Source: an uncultured Chlorobiaceae bacterium (GTDB lineage: Bacteria > Bacteroidota > Chlorobiia > Chlorobiales > Chlorobiaceae). Taken from it: a stretch of 64,000 nucleotides of DNA. The stretch is taken from NCBI GenBank assembly GCA_903895195.1, contig CAITSZ010000005.1:1-64000 (forward strand). The letters run 5' to 3'. This document shows, one piece after another, positions 6,731 to 14,961 of the stretch. The notes beneath the pieces were generated by a model. The model ran no database searches and had not been told where the DNA came from. It worked only from the letters and a program-made list of their open reading frames with translations. Within the stretch, counting starts at the first letter, position 1. Each line of letters starts with the position of its first letter. The position numbers and the translations under genes were made by a program.

Positions 6731-7684
6731 ATGGGACGCATTGCAAAAAAACTTACTGACCTTATCGGCAACACACCTTTACTTGAACTTCAGAATTACA
6801 GTAAAGAGCATAACCTGCAGGCAACAATTATTGCCAAGCTTGAATACTTCAACCCCGGTGGAAGTGTAAAAGACCGCATCGGCTTTTCAATGATCGAGGA
6901 TGCTGAACAAAAGGGACTGCTCAATAAAGATACCGTCATTATTGAACCTACAAGCGGCAATACCGGCATTGCACTGGCATTTATTGCTGCCGCTAAAGGA
7001 TACCGTCTTATCCTCACCATGCCTGAAACCATGAGTATTGAGCGCAGAAACCTGCTCAAGGCTCTTGGCGCGGAACTTGTCCTTACTCCCGGCCCTGAAG
7101 GAATGAGTGGAGCAATTAAAAAAGCTGAAGCGCTGCATGAAGAGTATGCAAATTCATTTGTTCCGCAACAGTTCAAGAACCTTGCAAATCCTGAAATCCA
7201 CCGCAAAACAACCGCTGAAGAGATATGGAAGGATACCGATGGCAATGTTGATATTTTTGTCAGCGGCGTTGGTACCGGCGGTACTATAACCGGTGTTGGT
7301 GAGGTGCTCAAACAGCGGAACCCGAATGTTAAAATCGTTGCTGTGGAACCTTTTGATTCGCCGGTTCTTTCAGGTGGAAAACCAGGCCCCCATAAAATTC
7401 AGGGTATCGGTGCCGGATTTGTGCCTGCAATTTTGAACACAGCTGTTATTGATGACATCGTGCTTGTTAAAAATGAAGATGCACTGCGCACCGGCAGGGT
7501 ATTAGCCCGCACCGAGGGTCTTATTGTCGGAATCTCATCAGGAGCAGCTGTCTACGCGGCTTTGCAGCTTGCTGAGCGCGAAGAGAACAAGGGAAAACGT
7601 ATTGTCGTCATTCTGCCGGATACAGGCGAACGCTACCTCTCGACTCTTCTCTACCAGTTTGAGCCAGAGCAGGTCAATATCTGA
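6731..7684 (+). CDS. cysK: cysteine synthase (O-acetylserine sulfhydrylase)
   Basis: 317 residues of the fold-type II PLP family. It has the IGNTPLLEL start, PLP Lys47 in [11 protein letters not shown], the substrate loop PTSGNTGIA, the phosphate-binding GTGGT motif and a C-terminal SSGAA serine that contacts pyridine N1. It condenses O-acetylserine with sulfide to give cysteine. Serine acetyltransferase, which supplies O-acetylserine, lies immediately downstream past a terminator hairpin, so together they form a complete cysteine pathway. The enzyme usually binds the SAT C-terminal Ile; the SAT here ends in GLGI, which fits. No ribosome-binding site stands out. Confidence 0.93.
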   Translation: MGRIAKKLTDLIGNTPLLELQNYSKEHNLQATIIAKLEYFNPGGSVKDRIGFSMIEDAEQKGLLNKDTVIIEPTSGNTGIALAFIAAAKGYRLILTMPETMSIERRNLLKALGAELVLTPGPEGMSGAIKKAEALHEEYANSFVPQQFKNLANPEIHRKTTAEEIWKDTDGNVDIFVSGVGTGGTITGVGEVLKQRNPNVKIVAVEPFDSPVLSGGKPGPHKIQGIGAGFVPAILNTAVIDDIVLVKNEDALRTGRVLARTEGLIVGISSGAAVYAALQLAEREENKGKRIVVILPDTGERYLSTLLYQFEPEQVNI

Positions 7685-7732
7685 GCAACTTTACCTCCGT
7701 GCCGAACGTTTAGTATGGAGGTTCGAGAATAT

Positions 7733-7770
7733 CCGGCAAGGGAACTTAACAATGATCTTGCCGGCTTTTC
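7733..7770 (+). terminator. intrinsic terminator after cysK
   Basis: CCGGCAAG (7733-7740) and CTTGCCGG (7757-7764) form a perfect 8-bp GC-rich stem with a 16-nt loop, followed by CTTTTCC. It probably ends or reduces the cysK transcript before the serine acetyltransferase gene. Confidence 0.65.
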
Positions 7771-7839
7771 CTGATAGAGGTATTTTTTAAACGAAGTGCT
7801 TAATAACCGGAAAGATATCCGGCTTGAGGAGTGTACACA

Positions 7840-8751
7840 ATGGAAACAAAAACCGGTAGTATCTTTGAAGAGGCTATACAGCTCTTATCGGGTTCTGAGG
7901 ATTCGGAAAATGACTATTTACCGAACCATGAACATCTGCTGCCATCGATTGAAAAGCTGAAAGAGATTGTTGAACTGATCCGTTCGATAGTCTTTCCGGG
8001 TTATTTCGGAGGGCCTGTACTGCGGCATCAATCTTTATCACACCTCCTTGGCGTAAGGATCGAGAAGCTCTACGGATTGCTTTACGAGCAGATTCTCAGT
8101 GTTCATCATTTTGACACCGTGAACAACGGCAGTGTGGACGAGGCAGAGTATGCTGCTGAAACCGCCAGCCAATTTATCGGGATTCTTCCAGACATCAGAA
8201 AAAAATTGGGCACTGACGTCCACGCTATCTATGATGGGGATCCGGCGGCTAAAAACCATGGTGAAATCATTTTCTGCTATCCCTCCATACGAGCCATGAT
8301 TAATTACCGGACCGCACACACTCTGTTGTCGCTTGGAGTGCCTCTTATTCCAAGAATCATCTCTGAAATGGCTCATTCGGAAACAGGGATTGACATTCAT
8401 CCCGGAGCCCACATCGGCGACTATTTCTGCATCGACCACGGTACAGGAGTGGTCATTGGCGAGACCTGCATTATCGGCAACCATGTACGCCTCTATCAGG
8501 GGGTTACACTTGGTGCGAAAAAGTTTGCTCTCGACCACGACGGCAACCCGGCCAAGGACGTGCCCCGTCACCCGATTATCGAGGACAACGTCGTTATTTA
8601 TTCAAACGCCAATATCCTTGGAAGAATCACCATCGGCAAAAACTCTGTAATCGGCGGCAACGTGTGGCAGACCAAAAGCGTTCCTCCTAATTCGAGGGTT
8701 CTGCAGCAGAAAGCCATTGAAAGCAGTTTTACCGACGGGCTTGGAATTTGA
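7840..8751 (+). CDS. cysE: serine O-acetyltransferase
   Basis: 303 residues. The N-terminal ~150 residues are helical (EpsC/plant-like SAT type) and the C-terminal part is a left-handed beta-helix of hexapeptide repeats (IDIHPGAHIGDYFCIDHGT.., VVIGETCIIGNHVRLYQGV). The catalytic His is in the IDHGTG block. The C-terminus ends in Gly-Ile, the usual anchor for cysteine synthase in the CysE-CysK complex. It acetylates serine with acetyl-CoA, and cysteine usually inhibits it by feedback. GAGGAG 8 bases upstream selects the ATG at 7840 over the GTG at 7831. It lies 38 bases ahead of the encapsulin gene, probably in one transcript. Confidence 0.92.
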   Translation: METKTGSIFEEAIQLLSGSEDSENDYLPNHEHLLPSIEKLKEIVELIRSIVFPGYFGGPVLRHQSLSHLLGVRIEKLYGLLYEQILSVHHFDTVNNGSVDEAEYAAETASQFIGILPDIRKKLGTDVHAIYDGDPAAKNHGEIIFCYPSIRAMINYRTAHTLLSLGVPLIPRIISEMAHSETGIDIHPGAHIGDYFCIDHGTGVVIGETCIIGNHVRLYQGVTLGAKKFALDHDGNPAKDVPRHPIIEDNVVIYSNANILGRITIGKNSVIGGNVWQTKSVPPNSRVLQQKAIESSFTDGLGI

Positions 8752-8789
8752 GCTTTATCACCGAACAACTATAAACTTTTTGACTACCC

Positions 8790-10247
8790 ATGGCAAACCC
8801 ACAACAGGAACCCAGCAGTCTTTTACAGCGCAGTGTAACGACGCATGTCGCAAGAAATCTTGCGAATACGACCAAGACCCCGCCACAGATGATGTCCATA
8901 ACCCCGAGATGGCTGTTGAAGCTGCTTCCGTGGGTTCATGTTTCATCGGGCACCTATAGAGTTAACCGTACTAAAATAGAACTGCAGAAACCCGAACGTA
9001 TCGGGATAGATTTTCATGAAGGGATCGCATCATTCAGGCCTGAAGCTCTGAAAAGCATTCCGCTTTTTGCATCTTTTGAGGATGATATTATTGCCAGAAT
9101 AGCCGGCAAGTTTGTGCTTGAAGAGGCTGAACTCGGCAATACACTGATCCTTGAAGGTGAAGACCGTCATAAGATATTCATCATTGCACACGGTCAGGTT
9201 GAAATTTTAAGCAAGGGTCTGCATGGAGAAGATCTCCGTATCGCCCTGCTTTCTGAAGGTGAGTACTTCGGCGACGAGGATCTTGTTTCCGAAAAGCCAT
9301 CATCGGTCACCATCCGCACCATTACTCCAGGCTCCTTCTTCTCACTATCGAGCCTCGATATTAACAGGCTGCTAAAGGAATCGCCTGCTCTGAAAGAGTC
9401 GTTCCAGAAAAGGGTCGAAGAGTACCTGAAAATACGCTCCACCGTCAACACTCACGGTGAAAAGCACATTGACCTTGTCGCCGGGTTTGCTGAAAATGTT
9501 GAGATTCCTGAGACCTACGTGGATTACTCGAACAAGCCTCGGGAATATTCTCTTCAGGCTATTCAAACTGTTGTCCGTGTTCATACCCGCGTTTCGGACC
9601 TCTACAATGAGCCGTACAACCAGATAGAGCAGCAGATGCGCCTGACTATCGAGGGTATCAAAGAGCGTCAGGAGTGGGAGTTCATCAATAACAGGGAGTT
9701 CGGCCTGCTTCATTCTGCAGATCCCGGGCAGCGTATCAGTACCCGGTACGGGACACCGACACCTGATGACCTTGACGATCTGCTCACCAAAGTGTGGAAA
9801 AAGCCGGCATTCTTTATCGCCCACCCGAAAGCAATTGCTGCTTTTGAGCGTGAATGCACATGGCGAGGTGTTCCACCTGCCACCATCAACCTCTTTGGAA
9901 CTCCTGTTCTCACATGGCGTGGTGTGCCGCTTATTCCGAGCGACAAAATTGAAATCAAGAAGAACAACAAGTCGAGTCATGGTACGACGAGCATTATTCT
10001 CGTTCGTGTAGGCGAAAACGAGCAAGGTGTAGTGGGACTGCATCAGGCGGGAATTCCCGGCGAAATCAGCCCAAGCCTCTCAGCCAGACTGATGGGACTC
10101 GACAAGCTTGGTGTCGCTTCTTATCTTCTGACACTCTATTCTTCACTTGCCGTTCTGACCGATGATGCTCTTGCTGTTCTTGAGAATGTTGAGGTTGGCT
10201 ACTATCACGATTATGAACACCGCAAGTCAGCCTCCAAAACAAAATAG
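8790..10247 (+). CDS. family 2 encapsulin shell protein with inserted cNMP-binding-like domain
   Basis: 485 residues. Residues ~15-62 (SVTTHVARNLANTTKT, WLLKLLPWVHVSSGTYRVNR) and ~240-470 (VVRVHTRVSDLYNEPYNQ, QEWEFINNREFGLLH, PTPDDLDDLL, FFIAHPKAI, CTWRG, GVVGLHQAGIPGEI, SYLLTLY, ALAVLENVEVG) are the HK97-fold of family 2 (SrpI-like) encapsulins, which build ~25-nm icosahedral protein shells. Residues ~88-205 are a CAP-type cyclic-nucleotide-binding-like insert, as in the 2B subtype. Its phosphate-binding cassette (FGDEDLVSEKPSSVTI) lacks the usual Arg, so cAMP binding is doubtful. The gene behind it encodes a SufS-type desulfurase with a disordered N-terminus, the classic cargo of family 2 shells. 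Confidence 0.92.
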   Translation: MANPQQEPSSLLQRSVTTHVARNLANTTKTPPQMMSITPRWLLKLLPWVHVSSGTYRVNRTKIELQKPERIGIDFHEGIASFRPEALKSIPLFASFEDDIIARIAGKFVLEEAELGNTLILEGEDRHKIFIIAHGQVEILSKGLHGEDLRIALLSEGEYFGDEDLVSEKPSSVTIRTITPGSFFSLSSLDINRLLKESPALKESFQKRVEEYLKIRSTVNTHGEKHIDLVAGFAENVEIPETYVDYSNKPREYSLQAIQTVVRVHTRVSDLYNEPYNQIEQQMRLTIEGIKERQEWEFINNREFGLLHSADPGQRISTRYGTPTPDDLDDLLTKVWKKPAFFIAHPKAIAAFERECTWRGVPPATINLFGTPVLTWRGVPLIPSDKIEIKKNNKSSHGTTSIILVRVGENEQGVVGLHQAGIPGEISPSLSARLMGLDKLGVASYLLTLYSSLAVLTDDALAVLENVEVGYYHDYEHRKSASKTK

Positions 10248-10269
10248 AAAGAGACCGAATAACAGCTAT

Positions 10270-10308
10270 AAAGACAACCTTGTCCTGCTTAAGAGGAAGG
10301 TTGTCTTT
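10270..10308 (+). terminator. hairpin between shell and cargo genes
   Basis: AAAGACAACCTT (10270-10281) and AAGGTTGTCTTT (10297-10308) form a perfect 12-bp stem with a 15-nt loop, 23 bases after the encapsulin stop and 21 before the desulfurase ATG. The U-tract is only three bases, so termination is probably partial. It could set the shell-to-cargo ratio or act as an mRNA processing site. Confidence 0.55.
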
Positions 10309-10328
10309 ATGGATTACCATTGTGAGTT

Positions 10329-12545
10329 ATGCCGAGAGAATATGAGCAAGAATACATGCCGGGAATCGAAAGTGAAGCGCTGAACCCGGTACTGATTGCA
10401 CAGATTGCAAGCCGTCTGTTCAATGAAGCCCCAGAAGCGGGCAGTGTTCCGAAATATGAAACTGATGCTCCAGGAGCTCCTTCGGCACTTGCCGAAAGTG
10501 TGCAGGATAAAACGACATTCGGGGGGGAAACAGGGAATCATCTTCCTCTCGAGGAACTGCCTTTACACCCGAATCTGCCTTATTTTGCTGACGAGGTTCC
10601 AGCACAACCGGAACATGATTTTTATTTTCTTCCTGGTACACATGAAAAAAAACAGGAACCGCTGGGGCATCATGCCAATAAATTGACCGAACAGCAGAAC
10701 TATTCTGAAAACACAGACGGTTCTTACGGACTCGACCAGTTCATTAGGCGCAGCCTGCCTCCCAAGCCGGAAACAACTGAAACTTTTGCAGGAAACAATC
10801 CTGAAAACATTGGTCCGTTTTTCACAATATTGAACGCCGGACTTCCAGCTGATGACGATGTTTCTTTCAGGCTGCTCTATTCCGCAGCTCAAAGGCAGTC
10901 GACAGTGGACAGTGGGCAGCCGGGGGTGAGCAGTGGGCAGTCGGCAGTTGGCAGTCGGCAGCCGGAAATAAACCTGCTGGAGCAGCTTCCACAGATACCG
11001 GGTTCGACTGGCGGTACTGAGGAAGGAGAGTGCTATGCACAAAAGCTTTACAGAACCTTTGAGCAGGAGCAGGGCAGCCCGAATCTTGATGCGGTGTTTC
11101 AGATGCTGCGCGGTGGGCAGTCGGCAGTTGGCAGTGAACAGTTGGCAGTTGGCAGTCGGCAGTTGGCAGGTTCAGGAGCGCCTGAGCTTCCGGGGAAGGC
11201 TCCGGCTCCGGTATGGCCTAATGGAATTACGGAGACACTGGGCAGCGGTTCGCTGCCGTTCAGCTTGCCTGATGCTCCCAAGGAGCCTTATTACTTTTTG
11301 CGTGAGCCTAAAGCGCCGATTCATCAGCCTGAAGGGTTTGACGTGCTTACCATTCGTAAGGACTTCCCTGTCCTTCACCAGAAGATTCATGGTAAACAGC
11401 TTGTCTGGTTTGATAATGCGGCAACAACACAGAAGCCGCTCAGCGTTATCAATGCTGTGGCTCAATTTTATGCGAACGATAACTCGAACATTCATCGCGG
11501 GGCACACACCCTTGCAGCCCGTGCCACAGATGCCTATGAAGGTGCTCGAGAGAAAATAAGGCAGTTCATTGGTGCAGGGTCAGCTTCGGAAATTATTTAT
11601 GTAAGAGGGACTACTGAAGGGGTAAACCTTGTTGCCCAGACCTGGGGGCGGAAGTTTATCCAGCCGGGTGATGAGATTGTGCTCTCAATCCTTGAGCACC
11701 ATGCCAATATTGTTCCGTGGCAGATGCTTGCTCAGGAAAAAGGCGCCCGCATCAAGGTTGTGCCGGTGAACGACCGGGGCGAGATCATCATGGAAGAGTA
11801 CACGAAACTGCTCGGACCTCGCACAAAGTTTGTTTCACTGACTCAGGCTTCAAACGGCCTTGGAACCATTTTGCCGGTCAGGGAGATGATACAGCTGGCC
11901 AAGCGGTTCGACGCAAAGGTGCTGGTTGACGGGGCACAGTCGGTCGCGCATATACCGGTTAATGTGCAGGATCTCAATGCCGATTTCTTTGTTTTTTCAG
12001 GTCACAAGATTTTTGGACCGACAGGTATCGGAGTGGTCTACGGAAAGAGGGAACTGCTTGAGATTATGCCTCCATGGCAGGGCGGTGGAAACATGATTCA
12101 GGATGTGCGTTTTGAGGAGACCATCTACAATGAAGCACCCGCCAAGTTTGAAGCTGGAACACCTTCTATCGGCGATGCTATCGGACTTGGAGCTGCGCTT
12201 GACTATGTGCGGAAAATCGGGCTTGACAACATTGCCCGTTATGAGCATGAGCTGACGGAGTATGCCACAGAGAAACTCATCAGGATTCCGGGACTGCGCA
12301 TCATCGGCACTGCCCGCAACAAGGTTGGTGTGGTATCGTTTGTGCTGAACAAGCTGCCCAATGAAGAGGTCGGCAAACTGCTTGACCGCGAGGGCATTGC
12401 TGTCCGAACTGGTCACCATTGCTCGCAGCCATCGTTACGCAGGTTCGGCGTTGAAGGGACCATTCGCCCTTCGCTGGCTTTTTACAATACCAAGGATGAG
12501 ATCGACCGGCTTGCTGAGGTGATCAATCACATCCAGCGGCGATAA
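10329..12545 (+). CDS. SufS-type cysteine desulfurase with long N-terminal encapsulation region
   Basis: 738 residues, against ~405 for SufS. Residues ~337-738 are the full class V aminotransferase fold: FDNAATTQKP, the EHHANIVPW substrate motif, PLP Lys560 (SGHKIFGPTG) and the persulfide Cys698 (TGHHCSQP). The first ~335 residues are low-complexity, Pro/Glu/Gln-rich and presumably disordered, with recurring aromatic motifs (FYFLP, YYFLREP) and two heptamer-encoded tracts (residues ~189-212 and ~263-281). Such N-terminal extensions carry desulfurases into family 2 encapsulins. It removes sulfur from cysteine to give alanine and a protein persulfide. A start four codons later than an alternative Met is possible; the ATG at 10329 is kept. 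Confidence 0.92.
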   Translation: MPREYEQEYMPGIESEALNPVLIAQIASRLFNEAPEAGSVPKYETDAPGAPSALAESVQDKTTFGGETGNHLPLEELPLHPNLPYFADEVPAQPEHDFYFLPGTHEKKQEPLGHHANKLTEQQNYSENTDGSYGLDQFIRRSLPPKPETTETFAGNNPENIGPFFTILNAGLPADDDVSFRLLYSAAQRQSTVDSGQPGVSSGQSAVGSRQPEINLLEQLPQIPGSTGGTEEGECYAQKLYRTFEQEQGSPNLDAVFQMLRGGQSAVGSEQLAVGSRQLAGSGAPELPGKAPAPVWPNGITETLGSGSLPFSLPDAPKEPYYFLREPKAPIHQPEGFDVLTIRKDFPVLHQKIHGKQLVWFDNAATTQKPLSVINAVAQFYANDNSNIHRGAHTLAARATDAYEGAREKIRQFIGAGSASEIIYVRGTTEGVNLVAQTWGRKFIQPGDEIVLSILEHHANIVPWQMLAQEKGARIKVVPVNDRGEIIMEEYTKLLGPRTKFVSLTQASNGLGTILPVREMIQLAKRFDAKVLVDGAQSVAHIPVNVQDLNADFFVFSGHKIFGPTGIGVVYGKRELLEIMPPWQGGGNMIQDVRFEETIYNEAPAKFEAGTPSIGDAIGLGAALDYVRKIGLDNIARYEHELTEYATEKLIRIPGLRIIGTARNKVGVVSFVLNKLPNEEVGKLLDREGIAVRTGHHCSQPSLRRFGVEGTIRPSLAFYNTKDEIDRLAEVINHIQRR
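10894..10963 (+). repeat. heptanucleotide tandem repeat, 10 units, inside the desulfurase gene
   Basis: Ten consecutive 7-bp units of the type GGCAGTC/G/T (10894-10963); seven fit N-G/A-CAGT-N closely and three are degenerate. Because 7 and 3 are coprime the peptide repeats every 21 bases, reading ..SSGQSAVGSRQP... It lies in the disordered N-terminal part, where length changes would be tolerated. Confidence 0.85.
11116..11171 (+). repeat. heptanucleotide tandem repeat, 8 units, second tract in the desulfurase gene
   Basis: Eight 7-bp units (GGCAGTC, GGCAGTT, GGCAGTG, AACAGTT, GGCAGTT, GGCAGTC, GGCAGTT and a degenerate last unit) encode [18 protein letters not shown]. Reading phase is the same as in the first tract and in the sucB tract at 22249-22311. 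Confidence 0.88.
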
Positions 12546-12654
12546 TGCGCGACTGTACTGCTATAATGAAAGAGTTTATGTTATTACAATAAAAAGAAAA
12601 ATATCGCTTATCTTTGCCACCGATACCATCAACATCTGTAACGATAATCAATAG

Positions 12655-13797
12655 ATGCAGTTTGAAACTCTTGCCATTCATGACGGCCAGGCTCCTGACC
12701 CCCAGACTGGATCTGTAACCGTTCCAGTTTACCAGACCTCCACCTTTGAACGTGAAGATCTTGAACATCGCGGTGAGTTCTTTTACTCGAGAATCGGCAA
12801 TCCTACAAGAAAAGCTCTTGAGTCAACCCTCGCTCTGCTTGAAAACGGTCGTTTCGGCCTTGCTTTCGCCTCGGGAGTTGCCGCCTCGCTGGCTGCGCTT
12901 CAGGTACTGAAGCCCGGAGACCATATTGTTGCAGGACTCGATATCTACGGCGGCAGCTACCGTACCTTTGAGCAGCTCATGCGTCCATGGGGAGTCAACA
13001 CAAGCTATGCTGAAAGCGAATCCACTGAGAGTTATGAAGCGTGCATCAGACCCGAAACAAAACTGATATGGCTCGAGACGCCAAGCAATCCCCTGCTTCA
13101 GCTCACTGATATCCGGGCTATTTCCAAACTGGCTAAAGAGCGAGGCATTCTTGTTGCAGTGGACAACACTTTTTCAAGCCCGTATTTTCAGAGACCACTT
13201 GATCTTGGTGCTGATATAGTCGTGCACAGCACCACCAAATATCTCGGTGGTCACAGCGATGTCATCGGCGGAGCCGTCGTCACCTCTGACCCTCTGCTGC
13301 ATACAAAAATAAAAAACTATCAGGGCGCCGCAGGAGCAATACCGGCACCTTGGGACAGCTGGCTAATTCTTCGAGGTCTGAAAACTCTGAAAATCAGAAT
13401 GAAGGAGCATGAGGCAAGCGCGCTTTACCTTGCAACATTCCTTGAACAGCACCCGGCAGTAGAACAGGTTTTCTATCCAGGCCTTGCCTCCCATCCACAA
13501 CATGAACTGGCAAAACAGCAGATGAGCGGATTCGGTGGGATGCTGACGTTTGCCTTGAAAGGAGGACTGCCTGCAGTAGAAAAACTCATTGGCCGCATCA
13601 AACTGTTTGTGCTTGCCGACAGTCTCGGGGGTGTTGAGTCGCTGATAGCCTCCCCTGCTAAAATGACTCTTGGACCACTTTCTGACGAAGAAAAACGGCG
13701 AAGGAAGTGCACTGATAACCTTGTGCGTCTCTCTATCGGTCTGGAAAATGCCGGTGACCTTGAAGCAGACCTTCGAAATGCTCTTGAGGAATGTTAG
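12655..13797 (+). CDS. cystathionine gamma-lyase / gamma-synthase family PLP enzyme
   Basis: 380 residues, the typical length for MetB/MccB/CTH. It has FETLAIHDGQ at the start, FYSRIGNPTR (phosphate-binding Tyr/Arg), DIYGGSYR and PLP Lys195 (HSTTKYLGGHSD). The C-terminal SLGGVESLIASPAKMT block has Glu (GVESL), as in gamma-lyases and many gamma-synthases, so the reaction (cystathionine cleavage, gamma-replacement on acylated homoserine, or cysteine desulfhydration) cannot be fixed from sequence alone. With metY at the other end it encloses the cysteine-encapsulin genes. A bidirectional terminator at 13962-14002 closes the cluster. Confidence 0.85.
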   Translation: MQFETLAIHDGQAPDPQTGSVTVPVYQTSTFEREDLEHRGEFFYSRIGNPTRKALESTLALLENGRFGLAFASGVAASLAALQVLKPGDHIVAGLDIYGGSYRTFEQLMRPWGVNTSYAESESTESYEACIRPETKLIWLETPSNPLLQLTDIRAISKLAKERGILVAVDNTFSSPYFQRPLDLGADIVVHSTTKYLGGHSDVIGGAVVTSDPLLHTKIKNYQGAAGAIPAPWDSWLILRGLKTLKIRMKEHEASALYLATFLEQHPAVEQVFYPGLASHPQHELAKQQMSGFGGMLTFALKGGLPAVEKLIGRIKLFVLADSLGGVESLIASPAKMTLGPLSDEEKRRRKCTDNLVRLSIGLENAGDLEADLRNALEEC

Positions 13798-13880
13798 AGA
13801 ACAAAGAAATCGCGAAAAAACACCGCTACCCGACCAAGCCAAGCAGGTTATCTTTTGAGTGCAACTATGTTTATGAAGGA

Positions 13881-13937
13881 ATTGCCTGGAAGCTGTCGGG
13901 TTTCTACTTTCATATCAAATAAGCGTCTCCAGGCAAT
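13881..13937 (+). repeat. 10-bp perfect inverted repeat
   Basis: ATTGCCTGGA (13881-13890) and TCCAGGCAAT (13928-13937) with a 37-nt loop, between the lyase gene and the terminator at 13962. There is no T-run. It may protect the 3' end of the transcript. Confidence 0.4.
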
Positions 13938-13961
13938 ATTTCTGCCAAGAGATGTAACCAC

Positions 13962-14002
13962 AAAAAAAGGCCGTCTCATACATTACGATGGGGCGGCCTT
14001 TT
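13962..14002. terminator. bidirectional intrinsic terminator
   Basis: AAAAGGCCG (13965-13973) pairs with CGGCCTTTT (13994-14002), with partial inner pairing CAT/ATG. A-runs and T-runs flank the stem, so it works in both directions. It lies between the convergent lyase (+) and outer-membrane protein (-) genes. Confidence 0.8.
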
Positions 14003-14022
14003 ATGAATTGCTCCGCTATTGA

Positions 14023-14739
14023 TCAGATGCCCACTCTCAGACCGAGTACAATACTGTTGCTGATGAGGCTGAAATCGTTAAGAGTAACCTGACTTGTTGT
14101 GATACTTCCGACTTTACCTGTTGCAAAATAGCGGTACCGGGCATCAAGCTTGACGTTTTTACAGAGAGGAATCGCAACACCTGCTCCAATTTGATAAGCT
14201 ATTGCGGTTGCCTGTGCATTTGCATAAGAACCGGAGTACTGCAGACTACTCGCCGGAGCATTGATATCATTAAAGCTGATAGAGGCGCCTCCTACTCCAG
14301 CGGTAATATATGGATCAATACCGCCAGCATGTATATCGTAGTAGCCATTGGCAAGAATTGATGTCACAGACACATTTCCTGCTAATTCAGTCACGGTTGA
14401 TGATGGCGGAAATGAGCCTGCGGATGAAATACCTTTTGTAAGATTACTGACACTGTTACGCTGATAGCCAAGCTCACCTTCAATGCGATAGTGTCCAAAA
14501 TCGGAACCAATAGCTCCATGCAGTGTGATGCCTGAACCAGCAAAAGCTAATCGGTTATCGTTTGTTGTTCTAAAAAGCATCGGAAAGACGTAGTTCGATG
14601 TGGAATAGGTGTCTGTCAGATTATTCAGCCATACAATACCGATATCTCCACTTACGTAATTCTTAGCTGCTGATGCCGGTGTGACTTCGACCAGAAATCC
14701 TGCAACCAACAACGCCATGACCACCATTGTTTTTTTCAT
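14023..14739 (-). CDS. outer-membrane beta-barrel protein (OmpA/opacity-like)
   Basis: 238 residues from ATG 14739-14737 (GGAG just upstream); the longer ORF upstream is not needed. Residues 1-~25 are a signal peptide (MKKTMVVMALLVAGFL.. ASA-A). The rest is alternating hydrophobic/polar beta-strands with the family signature GVAIPLCKNVKLDARYRYF and a C-terminal strand ending SIVLGLRVGI, as in 8-strand opacity-type barrels. The role is structural or surface-exposed; no ligand is predicted. Confidence 0.75.
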   Translation of the reverse strand: MKKTMVVMALLVAGFLVEVTPASAAKNYVSGDIGIVWLNNLTDTYSTSNYVFPMLFRTTNDNRLAFAGSGITLHGAIGSDFGHYRIEGELGYQRNSVSNLTKGISSAGSFPPSSTVTELAGNVSVTSILANGYYDIHAGGIDPYITAGVGGASISFNDINAPASSLQYSGSYANAQATAIAYQIGAGVAIPLCKNVKLDARYRYFATGKVGSITTSQVTLNDFSLISNSIVLGLRVGI

Positions 14740-14961
14740 TTCATCTCCACTATGATTTGTTGTTGCAAAGACAAAAATGTTATTTCGCGAACATACTTTT
14801 AAATTTAACAAATTGTCAGTCCATACGTATCAATAACCCTGTCATACCGTCACTTTTGCCCATTCAATCTGCATGAGCTACGAAAATGACTTTCTGGCGA
14901 AGAAGCTTATGAGGTATATTATTGGCAGATCAATATTTTGAACCCTTTTAAACGGAAAGAA

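Noticed and set aside
10894-11171. AVGSxQL repeats as the encapsulation signal of the desulfurase
   Set aside because: The same peptide occurs in the E2 linker, which is not an encapsulin cargo; the aromatic FYFL-type motifs are better candidates.
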